Below, in pieces: positions 16,520 to 23,811 of a stretch of DNA of 64,000 nt. The position numbers and the translations under genes are program-made. The notes beneath the pieces were generated by a model. The model had not been told where the DNA came from and made no database searches. It saw only the letters and a list, made by a program, of their open reading frames with translations. The DNA is from CAVQBC01 sp963710665 (GTDB lineage Bacteria; Actinomycetota; Thermoleophilia; Solirubrobacterales; Solirubrobacteraceae): positions 1-64,000 of the forward strand of contig CAVQBC010000006.1 in assembly GCA_963710665.1 (NCBI GenBank), given 5' to 3'. The first letter of the stretch is position 1, and each line of letters begins with the position of its first letter.

Positions 16520-16966
16520 CTAGCCGAAGTGCATCCCTGCTGCGATCTCGCCAACGATGATCGCGGCGACGACCCAGTCGACGATCATGCAGAACGGCGG
16601 CCACCATCGCGTGTTGGCCACGAAGTGGGTTCGATGCTGCCAAAGGTCCTTGAGTCCGTGGCCGGCCAGGCCCGCCACGAGCAGCCAGGGTGATCCGGTG
16701 ATCGCCGCGGCGGCTACGACGACGAACGCGAACGTCACGCTGCTTTCGATGGCGATGACCTTCGGCCGTCCGTCGGCGACCGCGAAGCCGACGTAGACGG
16801 CGGCGATCGCGACGAGCCCGAGCGCATAGACGGTCGCGCTGTCCAGCCACCAGAAGACCAGTGGCGTAGCGGCCTGGAGCAGGCCGACGACGATGCCCCA
16901 CAGCATGGCGGCTCGGACTGCCGCGGGCCGCGAACCGGGGGACGCCGTGGCTGCCTGCTGGCTCAT
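16520..16966 (-). CDS. hypothetical four-helix membrane protein
   Basis: From ATG 16966 this is about 148 residues with four predicted transmembrane segments: AMLWGIVVGLLQAATPLVFW, VYALGLVAIAAVYVGFAVA, VTFAFVVVAAAAITGSPWLL and CMIVDWVVAAIIVGEI. A conserved polar block HGLKDLWQHRTHFVANTRWW lies between helices 3 and 4. I recall DUF6010-like relatives with the same 'LKDLWQHR.HFVANTRWWPPFC' block, without known function. A GTG at 16987 would add seven residues; neither start has a clear ribosome site. It is convergent with the monooxygenase. Confidence 0.7.
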   Translation of the reverse strand: MSQQAATASPGSRPAAVRAAMLWGIVVGLLQAATPLVFWWLDSATVYALGLVAIAAVYVGFAVADGRPKVIAIESSVTFAFVVVAAAAITGSPWLLVAGLAGHGLKDLWQHRTHFVANTRWWPPFCMIVDWVVAAIIVGEIAAGMHFG

Positions 16967-17219
16967 CGCGGCCCGATCATCCCGCACCTAGTGGCCGGCT
17001 CGCGACCGCCGCGTGCCGCCTGGCGAGGAATGCAGGCGCCGACCGAGCTGCTCGACGAGAGGGCCTCCACATGCGCCCATTCGTCGCTTCGACCAGCACA
17101 TACAGCTCACGGCTGTCGGTGAAGTGACCCAGAGGCCCGTTCGCCACGAAGCCAGCGGTCTTCAGTTCACGACAGACTTCGGACTGCGGGCCCGCACCCC
17201 TTGCCGGTTGCCGTCAGGA

Positions 17220-17993
17220 TCAACCACGGAAGGGCGCGAGCCGAATGCTTAGGTCGCTCATGGCGAAGCGGTGCAGGTACCAGGCGCGGCCACGAGGGAC
17301 TTGCCTGGCCTCGGCTCGGAGAAGCCCGGCGAACTCCCGCTTGAAGCCCAACCGCGGGTACTCCTGGATGACGCTCTGGCGGACTGCATCGGGTATCTCG
17401 TTGCTGCGTAGGCCGAACACATCGACGGCTGCGCCGGCAGATAGGAGGTAGGCCTCGGCACCGGATTCGAGGCCAACGCCGGGGCTGTAGTGCATGGCGA
17501 TCGCGTTTGCAACGAGCTCGCGGAGATCGGCAGGCACGTGGTGGCTGTCGGTGAACTCGCGTGCGAACGCGGCGCTGCGAACCGTGAAGTCGACGTCGGG
17601 CACCGGGCTCGGGATCCCGGTGTCGTGGAAGATTGCAGCCAGGTACAGGAGCTCACGGTCGAACGTGATCCCGTGAAGTGCGGCGATGGCCGCGCCCCAC
17701 GTGTAGGCACGACTGGAATGGTTGAGGAGTGCCGGTGTCAAGAGGTCCTGCGCGGCGACCTCGGCATCTCTTGCGAGCGAGGAGTCGGGAGGCACCAGGC
17801 TCGCCGGATCGATGGAACTCCGGCGTCCCGAGTGCATTCGGAGCACCATCGCGAGACGGCCGGCAAGAATGCTGAGCTCCCCGCGCAGCAGGGGCCGGGC
17901 AAGTGTCAGGCATTCCCGAGCGGTCAGCACTCCCCCGGTGCGTTCGGTCCATCCAATGGATCCGATCGGATCGGTGGGTCGTGGCTGGCTCAT
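17220..17993 (-). CDS. HD-domain protein (cyanamide hydratase-like)
   Basis: This 257-residue protein starts MSQPRPTDPIGS at ATG 17993, preceded by GAGAGG; a longer frame to 18092 lacks a site. It has HD metal-binding features: NHSSRAYTWG, then LLYLAAIFHDTGIPSP with the His-Asp pair, the SHHVP segment and AIAMHYSPG. This arrangement resembles cyanamide-hydratase-type HD proteins (HDDC2/Ddi2 group) rather than nucleotide phosphohydrolases. Length fits one complete HD domain with helical flanks. It sits alone between intergenic stretches and has no clear pathway partner. Confidence 0.75.
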   Translation of the reverse strand: MSQPRPTDPIGSIGWTERTGGVLTARECLTLARPLLRGELSILAGRLAMVLRMHSGRRSSIDPASLVPPDSSLARDAEVAAQDLLTPALLNHSSRAYTWGAAIAALHGITFDRELLYLAAIFHDTGIPSPVPDVDFTVRSAAFAREFTDSHHVPADLRELVANAIAMHYSPGVGLESGAEAYLLSAGAAVDVFGLRSNEIPDAVRQSVIQEYPRLGFKREFAGLLRAEARQVPRGRAWYLHRFAMSDLSIRLAPFRG

Positions 17994-18323
17994 GGGGCCT
18001 CTCAGTTCGGTGGTGTCGCGCTCAGGTGGCGGGAACAAGCACGCCGATGAGTCACCAAGCCGGCGCTGGGGGCCGAGAGCCCTGGTCAGCATCTCAGTGT
18101 CGCCGATAGGCGCGACCCGCGCTCCGCGACTCGCCCGCGACTGGCGCTGACGCTCAGCTCGCTCGCCGACTGTAAGCGGGAGCGGTTAGCGTGGCGCTCG
18201 CTCCGGAGGAGCAGCGGTCGTAGCGATGCGGCGCGGGATGACTACCGCTTCGAGGCGAGGCTGTCGCACAAACCACTCGTCGATCGCGTAGGCGGTCGTC
18301 CTGGCCGGTCTTAGGATCGCGGG
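17994..18323. other. intergenic with one transposon-end sequence
   Basis: This 330-bp gap between divergent HD and GNAT genes carries no coding frame I can support. It contains the isolated terminal repeat at 18257 and short GC-rich repeats near 18115-18170 with no strong dyad. Promoters for both genes should lie here but I cannot place them. Confidence 0.4.
18257..18272 (+). repeat. solo IS1182/MITE-type terminal repeat
   Basis: GAGGCTGTCGCACAAA is identical to the left end of the 248-bp element at 21115. No inverted partner occurs before the next repeat end, and the four flanking bases (AGGC) are not duplicated nearby. It is probably the surviving left end of a deleted element, lying about 50 bp upstream of the GNAT gene. 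Confidence 0.6.
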
Positions 18324-18800
18324 ATGACCATCGTGCTTTGTGAGATGACGCGCGACGTGGCCGACGCGATCCTCGCCGGTGAGCGGCCCGGTGGCGTGCG
18401 CGTCGCTGACGGCTACCCGACGGAGTTCTCCGCGGGCGTGGCGCGGTGCGTCGGCGCCGTGGGGCAGTTCGGCCCTTACGTCCTCCTGCGCTCTGAGGAT
18501 GACGTTGTGGTCGGTGAGATCGGTGGCGCGTTCGTCGATGAGGAGGGGACGATCGAGATCGGCTACGCGGTGGTCGAGTCGCAGTGGAACCGGGGGTACG
18601 CGACCGCGGCGGTCGAGGCGCTCGTGAGGAAGGCGCGCGAGGCCTCCGAGGTGCGTCGCATCGTGGCTCATACGCCGCTGGAGCGCCCCGAGAGCGGCCG
18701 CGTGCTCGAGAAGGCGGGCTTCGCGATGGTGCGAGAGGTCGATGATGTGGACGAGGACGGGAACGTCGTGCGCGTCAAGGAGTGGGAGCTGGCGGTCTAG
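18324..18800 (+). CDS. GNAT family N-acetyltransferase
   Basis: The protein has 158 residues from ATG 18324. The acetyl-CoA-binding core is EGTIEIGYAVVESQWNRGYA with TAAVEALVRKARE (motif A, pyrophosphate loop around QWNRGYAT), followed by VRRIVAHTPLERPESGRVLE with KAGFAMVREV, the classic GNAT C-terminal 'N/S-x-VLEKAGF' element. This is the RimJ/RimL-like Acetyltransf_3 type, which acetylates amines such as N-termini or small molecules. Start choice is plain, since no earlier in-frame start gives family sequence. No partner gene is evident. Confidence 0.85.
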   Translation: MTIVLCEMTRDVADAILAGERPGGVRVADGYPTEFSAGVARCVGAVGQFGPYVLLRSEDDVVVGEIGGAFVDEEGTIEIGYAVVESQWNRGYATAAVEALVRKAREASEVRRIVAHTPLERPESGRVLEKAGFAMVREVDDVDEDGNVVRVKEWELAV

Positions 18801-18835
18801 CTCCGCGGCGCACGTCGAGCCGCTCGCTTCCGCGC

Positions 18836-19745
18836 GAGGCTGCCGCATCAAGGCCCCTCCGTCCGGCGCGATCAAGACGATTCAGGTTCGTCGGTTATGA
18901 GCGCGAGCAGGCGTTTCTGCTGCCGCCCGACGTCCGTGACTGGTTGCCCGAGGGGCATCTGGCGTGGTTTGTCGGCGTTCGACGGCGCCTGCTGGGACGA
19001 CGGTCACGGCCGCCCGGCCGATGACCCGGCGATGATGGTCGCGCTGGTGCTCTATGGCTACGCGCGGGGGACGCGGTCGTCGCGTGCGATCGAGCGCGCC
19101 TACGACGACGACGTGGCGTTTCGGGTGATCGCGGGCGAACCGCCGCCGGATCACGCGACGATCGCGCGGTTTGTCGAGCGCCACCAGGACGCGCTGGCTG
19201 TTCGGCGGCGTGCTCGAGCTGTGCGCCGAAGCGGGCCTGGTTCGCGTCGGCGTCGTCGCGGTCGACGGCACGAAGGTTCACGCGAACGCGAGCCGCGATC
19301 AGACGATGGGCTATGAGCAGATCGCGCGGGAGATCCTCGAAGAGGCTCAGGCGATCGACGCCGCAGAGGACCAGGTCGATGGCGAAGCTCGTGGCGACGA
19401 GCTGCCGCTCGAGGTCGCGACCAGCCAGGGCCGTCGCGGCTGGCTGCGCGATGCGCGCCGTCGTCTTGATCAGCGTCGCGCCGAGGAGGCGCGTCCGGTG
19501 CCGCGTTCGCGCGAGGCGCGGCTGCGCGAGGCCAAGCGGCGCCTGGAGGAAGGGCTCCAGGTCGTACGCCGCGCGAATGACGCCTACGAGGCCTACCGCA
19601 CGCGCGGGGTGATGAAGGACGGCCGCCGGTTCGGCCGCCCGCCGAATCGCCACACGCCGCCCGCGACGCCTGAGGGCAAGATCAACCTCACCGATCCGGA
19701 CTCGCGGCTGGTCAAGGGGATGCGCGGCCACCTGCAGGGCTACAA
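18836..19745 (+). pseudogene. IS1182-family transposase, decayed and 3'-truncated
   Basis: The left end GAGGCTGCCGCATCAAGG is at 18836. Three frames in series give the family: FRFVGYEREQAFLLPPDVRD with WLPEGHLAWFV; then DDGHGRPADDPAMMVALVLY, GYARGTRSSRAIERAYDDDV and DHATIARFVERHQDAL; then LFGGVLELCAEAGLVRVGVV with AVDGTKVHANASRDQTMGYE. The first break (near 18970) also lacks about ten codons; the second is near 19197. The sequence stops after DSRLVKGMRGHLQGYN, before the remaining catalytic region. Inactive as it stands. Intact relatives could mobilise the nearby MITE-like elements. Confidence 0.85.
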
Positions 19746-19789
19746 CATCGGCTTCCGCAGCACGAGCCGACAGGACCTCGGCGCGAACC

Positions 19790-20053
19790 GTGGAATGCGT
19801 CGGCTGGATGAACGAGTTCTGGGACGACCCGCAGCGCCTGCGGCCCGGGGTAGTACCGGGCTGGGGCATGAGCTGGTGGTTCGCCGCGCAGGGCGTCACG
19901 CGCGCCGACCGGAAGGCGATGCCGCAGGACCAGTGGCTCGCGCTGCTCGGGCGTTATCGGCAGGCGGTGCGCGAGGGCTGGTGGCCGGACGTGCCGCGCT
20001 CCGACTGGGTCGGACCGCACCACCGGTTCAAGAACGACGACCCCGCGCGATAA
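19790..20053 (+). CDS. unidentified Trp-rich ORF, possibly a C-terminal fragment
   Basis: From GTG 19790 the frame reads MECVGWMNEFWDDPQRLRPG with VVPGWGMSWWFAAQGVTRAD, then MPQDQWLALLGRYRQAVREG and a C-terminal WVGPHHRFKNDDPAR. Composition (seven Trp, balanced charge) looks like real protein. There is no ribosome site, and the frame begins just where the IS1182 relic ends, so it is probably the surviving 3' end of a larger gene. I do not recognise the family. Confidence 0.4.
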   Translation: MECVGWMNEFWDDPQRLRPGVVPGWGMSWWFAAQGVTRADRKAMPQDQWLALLGRYRQAVREGWWPDVPRSDWVGPHHRFKNDDPAR

Positions 20054-20247
20054 CGGCCTGTTCAGACATCCTCGTCCGCGGCCGTCGCCGCGCGTATATC
20101 GAGGCGGAGTGTCCGCAACGGGTTCCCTTCCGTACGCAGCATCCGCTTGGCGCGGTGGTCAACCGGCCCTCGGTGTGGTCTGACCGATGATTTTTCCGCG
20201 CCGTGTTGGTCTGTACGCCGAATACCGACTCACGGGAGGCTGACGCC

Positions 20248-20811
20248 ATGCGGAAACTGACCTTTGGCATGAACCTGAGCCTGGACGGCTACATCGCCGC
20301 GCCCGGCGACGACCTCGGCTGGAGCGTGCCGAGCGACGAGCTGTTCCAGTGGTGGTCCGACCGGGTGGGGGCGACGGGCCTGGCGCTGTACGGGCGCAAA
20401 CTGTGGGAGACGATGAGCTCCCACTGGCCGACCGCCGACCAGCAGCCTGGCGCCACACCGGCGCAGATCGAGTTCGCCCGCCGCTGGCGGGACATGCCGA
20501 AGGTGGTGTTCTCCTCGACGACCAGCGCGGTCGACTGGAACGCCCGCCTGGTCACCGGCGACGCGGTCACCGAGATCACCCGGCTCAAGACTGAGGATGG
20601 CGGTCCCATGGACGTCGCCGGCGCCACCCTCGCCGCGGCGGCCATGCGGGCCGGGCTGATCGACGAGTACGCGATCGTCACCCACCCGGTCCTGGTGGGC
20701 GGCGGCACGCCGTTCTTCACGGCCCTGGACAACTGGGTGAACCTGAACCTGGTGGAGACCCGGACGTTTCCCGACGGCGTGCTCCTGACCAGGTACGAGA
20801 CCAGGCGCTGA
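20248..20811 (+). CDS. dihydrofolate reductase-family (RibD_C) protein
   Basis: This 187-residue protein has its ATG at 20248 after GGGAGG. The N-terminus KLTFGMNLSLDGYIAAPGDD is typical of RibD C-terminal-domain reductases, followed by LALYGRKLWETM, KVVFSSTTSAVDW and VAGATLAAAAMRAGLIDEYA with THPVLVGGGTPFF. The family shares the DHFR fold and is presumed to reduce pteridine- or pyrimidine-like substrates with NADPH, but most members have no assigned reaction. It is one of three such genes in this window (also at 36208 and 38336). It lies between IS debris and a repeat copy. Confidence 0.85.
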   Translation: MRKLTFGMNLSLDGYIAAPGDDLGWSVPSDELFQWWSDRVGATGLALYGRKLWETMSSHWPTADQQPGATPAQIEFARRWRDMPKVVFSSTTSAVDWNARLVTGDAVTEITRLKTEDGGPMDVAGATLAAAAMRAGLIDEYAIVTHPVLVGGGTPFFTALDNWVNLNLVETRTFPDGVLLTRYETRR

Positions 20812-20945
20812 ATACCCGACCTCGGATCGGCGCGGGCTCGGGCCACCCAAGGATCTCGTGGCCGTTAGGGGATCGCCTTACGGGACACCGCTGCCGCTCT
20901 TCCACCGGATGTGGGCGTCCCGGAACGCTCCCCGAAGGTTGTCGC

Positions 20946-21069
20946 CGGGGACGACCAACGGAAAGCGCCAGTTGACCGGACCCGTGGAGCCCGGTGCATA
21001 GGCACCATGTCGGCGCGTGCGAACTCCCGATCGACGCGAGCCCGAGCACCGTCGCTGCGCAATGAGGCA
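20946..21069. repeat. dispersed repeat, copy 2
   Basis: Second copy of the 13467-13579 repeat, same orientation, with blocks GGGACGACCA, CCGGTGCATAGGCAC and ATGAGGCA. It ends 46 bp before the 248-bp MITE-like element. The two copies bracket about 7.4 kb that contains the integrase, consistent with (but not proving) attL/attR of one element. Confidence 0.55.
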
Positions 21070-21114
21070 GAACCGACACCGCCGGCAGCCACAGCCGCAC
21101 TAGCGCTTTCGACG

Positions 21115-21362
21115 GAGGCTGTCGCACAAAGCGGTCGTGGAGTGCAGTCGTTGTTCATTCTCCAACGTGACGCCGAGCGAGCGCCGACTGCGACCCGCGT
21201 GTGAGCGTGGCCGCCGCTGCCGGCGGCGCTTTGACCCACACGTGGCGAGGAACCACGGGGTTTGCGAGCTACCGTCCTGCTTTACGGTCGTCTCGCGACC
21301 CCAGGGCAGGACGGAAGCGCGTTGGGGGTTTCTCCAAGGCGCGTGGTTTGTGCGACAGCCTC
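21115..21362. mobile_element. MITE-like element (248 bp) with perfect 16-bp ends
   Basis: Left end GAGGCTGTCGCACAAA (21115-21130) and right end TTTGTGCGACAGCCTC (21347-21362) are perfect inverted repeats. The element is flanked by the 4-bp duplication GACG (21111-21114 and 21363-21366). It has no transposase gene. The ends match the 171-bp element at 12059 and, for the first twelve bases with one difference, the IS1182 relic at 18836. Intact ends and duplication suggest relatively recent insertion. Confidence 0.85.
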
Positions 21363-21432
21363 GACGAGAAGCAACAGTCGGTCGAGCAACCAGCGGCCGG
21401 TGTTCAACCCTGCCTGGGCACCACGCCAGCGC

Positions 21433-21457
21433 ACTGGTTCGAGCCCGGTAGCGCCCA
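21433..21457 (+). other. tRNA 3' fragment (T arm and acceptor strand)
   Basis: ACTGG-TTCGAGC-CCGGT (21433-21449) forms a 5-bp T stem with a standard TTCGAGC loop, followed by a 7-base acceptor-like strand AGCGCCC and a discriminator A. A terminator-like hairpin follows six bases later. No matching 5' acceptor (GGGCGCT), D arm or anticodon arm is found upstream. It is therefore a remnant of a tRNA gene, as left by element integration or excision. Identity cannot be told. Confidence 0.55.
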
Positions 21458-21462
21458 TCGAG

Positions 21463-21483
21463 AGGCCTGCGTCCGCAGGCCTT
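21463..21483 (+). terminator. hairpin after tRNA fragment
   Basis: AGGCCTGC-GTCC-GCAGGCCT is an 8-bp perfect stem with a 4-base loop, ending in TT. Its place just after a tRNA 3' end makes it the likely Rho-independent terminator of the former tRNA gene, although the T-run is short. Confidence 0.55.
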
Positions 21484-21677
21484 GCGTCGTTTGGCGCGAG
21501 ACCGGTCCGATCCGCCCGCTCCGCCCTGGCCGGGGGAGCCGGCTGGTCCGACGTCCGTGGCTTGGGTGGCATGCCGGCGGAAGCTCGCGTGCGCAGACCG
21601 ATGCGGTGGTTGCTCGCCGTTTATCCTCCACGGGCGTCAATCGGCTGGGACTCGTTCTGCGTACTGGGGGCGTCGTA

Positions 21678-22169
21678 ATGGCTGAGAGGAAAGCTGCAAG
21701 GAACGGCACGCAGCAGTCCGCCAAGCGCACCACCGGCAAGGCGTCCGAGGGGTTCACGGACGAGGAACGAGCCGCGATGAGGGAGCGCGCCCAAGAGCAG
21801 AAGGCGGCCGCGCGCCGCGGCTCGCGCGCGGGCAAGGCGGACGGGGAGAGCGACGTGCTCGCGAAGATCGCCGAGATGCCGGAACCGGATCGCGGCATGG
21901 CCGAGCGGCTCCATGTCCTGATCAAGGCCAGCGCGCCGGCCCTCTCGCCGAGAACCTGGTACGGGATGCCCGCGTACGCCAAGGACGGCAAGGTCGTCTG
22001 CTTCTTCCAGAGCGCGCAGAAGTTCAAGTCGAGGTACGCGACGCTCGGCTTCAGCGACGAGGCGAACCTCGACGAAGGCGCCATGTGGCCGACCTCCTTC
22101 GCGCTGAAGGAGTTGACCGCCGCCGAGGAGGCAAGGATCGGCGCGCTCGTGAAGCAAGCGGTGAGGTGA
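21678..22169 (+). CDS. DUF1801 (YdhG-like) protein
   Basis: The protein has 163 residues from ATG 21678. A Lys/Arg/Glu-rich disordered N-terminal ~55 residues (KRTTGKASEGFTDEERAAMR) precede a DUF1801 fold: DVLAKIAEMPEPDRGMAERL, then ALSPRTWYGMPAYAKDGKVV with CFFQSAQKFKSRYATLGFSD. The fold is shared with YdhG and CBASS-unrelated small proteins; its role is unknown. The charged N-terminal tail could bind nucleic acid, which is a guess. It sits just beyond the tRNA-fragment junction, and so may be part of the original chromosome. Confidence 0.8.
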   Translation: MAERKAARNGTQQSAKRTTGKASEGFTDEERAAMRERAQEQKAAARRGSRAGKADGESDVLAKIAEMPEPDRGMAERLHVLIKASAPALSPRTWYGMPAYAKDGKVVCFFQSAQKFKSRYATLGFSDEANLDEGAMWPTSFALKELTAAEEARIGALVKQAVR

Positions 22170-22284
22170 GCTCGCGACTGGGCCCCGCGCCCTCCTCGGT
22201 GGCCTCGGGCAACGAGACGTACGCAACTCGCCCGAACATGTCAAACGCCTCCGAGCGCGCGTCGCGCGGTGCCTGCGGCTCGTC

Positions 22285-22530
22285 CGCGGCGCCGTCACCA
22301 CCCTCCCCGACGCTCCCGGCGCCGACCCGAGGATGGGAGGAACGCAGCCCGGCAGCATCAACGACCGCGGCCAGATCGTGGGTCTTGCCTACGACGCCCA
22401 GGGCGGCTCACGCGGCTTCCGGCTGGAACGCGGCGAGCTCACACCGATCGACGCGGCGCCCGACGCGGTGTTCACGCGCCCCCTCGACATCAACAATCGG
22501 GGCCGGATCGTCGGCGACTACGGCACGCGG
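22285..22530 (+). pseudogene. HAF-repeat protein fragment
   Basis: The frame reads RGAVTTLPDAPGADPRMGGT with QPGSINDRGQIVGLAYDAQG, then FRLERGELTPIDAAPDAVFT and RPLDINNRGRIVGDYGT. The INDRGQIVG / INNRGRIVG pairs are HAF (extracellular) repeats. It starts in mid-repeat with no signal peptide and runs into unrelated sequence after GDYGT, so both ends are missing. Confidence 0.65.
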
Positions 22531-22677
22531 CCGCCTGCCGGCGCGACCTCCTCGAGCAGCGGCTCGTCCGACCGGCGGGCGGCGGGCCCAGGCCTCCCGG
22601 ATCGACTTGGCGGCCTCAGCCTGCGAGGGGCATGGCTTCCGTAAGCGAGACCTCGAGTCGCGTCAACGCGACGAACC

Positions 22678-22758
22678 GGTGCGCGCGACGTGTACTCGTA
22701 CGCGCACCTTCCGATGATCGTCGACCCCGTCGCGGCGTTCGGGCTGCACGCCGCGGCG
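22678..22758 (+). pseudogene. possible LtrA (low-temperature requirement A) fragment
   Basis: A short in-frame stretch GARDVYSYAHLPMIVDPVAA with FGLHAAA resembles the conserved 'ARD-x-Y-x-YLHLP' membrane segment of LtrA-family proteins. It is only ~27 residues long, with no start and no continuation, so it is a tentative relic. Confidence 0.35.
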
Positions 22759-22774
22759 CCGGCGGACAGGTGCG

Positions 22775-23701
22775 TCAGGCGACGCGGAGCGCGACCTTGC
22801 CCTGGGTGTGGGTGGCGGCGAGCGCGTGCAATCCGGCCGGTGCCCGGGCGAGGTCGTACGTGGCTTGGATCGGGACGGTGAGGGTTCCGTCCGCGAGGTG
22901 CCGGGCGACGCGGCTGAGGATCCCGGTGGAGGGTGCGGACATGACGTTGGTCCGTCCGGGGCCTTCGCCGGCGGCGTTGGTGGCCGAGGAGACGCGGCCG
23001 CCGTCCTTGAGCGCGGTGTCGTAGGTGCCGGGCGCGTAGTTGACGAGGTCGACGACGGCGTCGACGCCGCCGGGGTGGCGCTCGCGGACGGCAGCGGCGA
23101 CGTCGCCGTCGCGCGGCACGACGTCCGTGACGCCGAGCCCGCGCAGGTACTCCTCGTCCTCGGGCAGCGCGGGCGCGACCACGGACGCGCCGGCCGCGGC
23201 GGCGAGCTGGACGGCGAGGCTGCCGACGCCGCCGCTGGCGCCGGCGATCAGCACGGTCTCGCCGCGGGAGAGCTCGAGCGCGTCGACGCACAGCACGGCG
23301 GTGACGGCGGCCAGCGGGGCGGCGCCGGCCGTGGCGGTGTCGACGCCGTCGGGCGTCTGGGTCAGGCCGGACTCGGCGACGACGATCAGCTCGGCCCAGC
23401 TCCCGCCGTGCACCGCCGGAGCCATCGCCGGGACGAACCCGAGGACGGCGTCGCCCGTCGCGACGGCGCTCACCCCGTCGCCGGTCGCTTCGACGACGCC
23501 GGCGAAGTCGCGGCCGAGGGTGACGGGGAACTCGTGCGGGACCATGTCCTTGAGCATCCCGGACGCGATCGCGTTGTCGACGGGGTTGATCGAGGAGGCC
23601 TGCACGCGGACGAGTACCTCACCGGCGCCGGGCGACGGAGCGGGTAGGTCCTCGCGGAGCGCCGGCTGGGCGTCGAGCTGCTCCCAGATCACGGACTTCA
23701 C
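22775..23701 (-). CDS. NADP-dependent zinc-independent alcohol dehydrogenase / quinone oxidoreductase
   Basis: This 308-residue medium-chain dehydrogenase/reductase has a GroES-like N-terminal domain (QASSINPVDNAIASGMLK; FPVTLGRDFAGVVEATGDGV) and a Rossmann domain with ETVLIAGASGGVGSLAVQLA (~140-160). The catalytic-zinc Cys and His ligands of alcohol dehydrogenases are absent, as in zeta-crystallin-type quinone reductases. The start is GTG 23701, overlapping (GTGA) the stop of a 14-codon upstream frame that has a good ribosome site. It is divergent from the DMT transporter. It probably reduces quinones or enones with NADPH. Confidence 0.88.
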   Translation of the reverse strand: MKSVIWEQLDAQPALREDLPAPSPGAGEVLVRVQASSINPVDNAIASGMLKDMVPHEFPVTLGRDFAGVVEATGDGVSAVATGDAVLGFVPAMAPAVHGGSWAELIVVAESGLTQTPDGVDTATAGAAPLAAVTAVLCVDALELSRGETVLIAGASGGVGSLAVQLAAAAGASVVAPALPEDEEYLRGLGVTDVVPRDGDVAAAVRERHPGGVDAVVDLVNYAPGTYDTALKDGGRVSSATNAAGEGPGRTNVMSAPSTGILSRVARHLADGTLTVPIQATYDLARAPAGLHALAATHTQGKVALRVA

Positions 23702-23742
23702 CGGACGCTCCCCGGCTTGGCGGCGTCGGTGCGGCTGATCAT
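23698..23742 (-). CDS. possible 14-codon leader peptide
   Basis: ATG 23742, preceded by AGAGGAG, opens MISRTDAAKPGSVR, and its TGA overlaps the GTG of the oxidoreductase as GTGA. The oxidoreductase itself has no obvious ribosome site, so ribosomes finishing this short frame probably initiate the main gene. It could equally be an N-terminal remnant after a frameshift. Confidence 0.35.
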   Translation of the reverse strand: MISRTDAAKPGSVR

Positions 23743-23811
23743 GGGTCAGAGCTCCTCTGGGGTGGCGGTTGGCGAATCGGGGGCAGCGGTCGGTGACGGT
23801 AGGGTGCGCTG

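Noticed and set aside
18257..21362. One composite transposon from the solo end at 18257 to the right end at 21362
   Set aside because: The flanks (AGGC and GACG) do not match, and the right end is already paired with 21115, which has its own duplication.
21282..21572. Minus-strand frame containing MGATGLEPV
   Set aside because: This string is the well-known artefact of reading the antisense of a tRNA T arm (GGTTCGAGCCC). It supports the tRNA fragment, not a protein.
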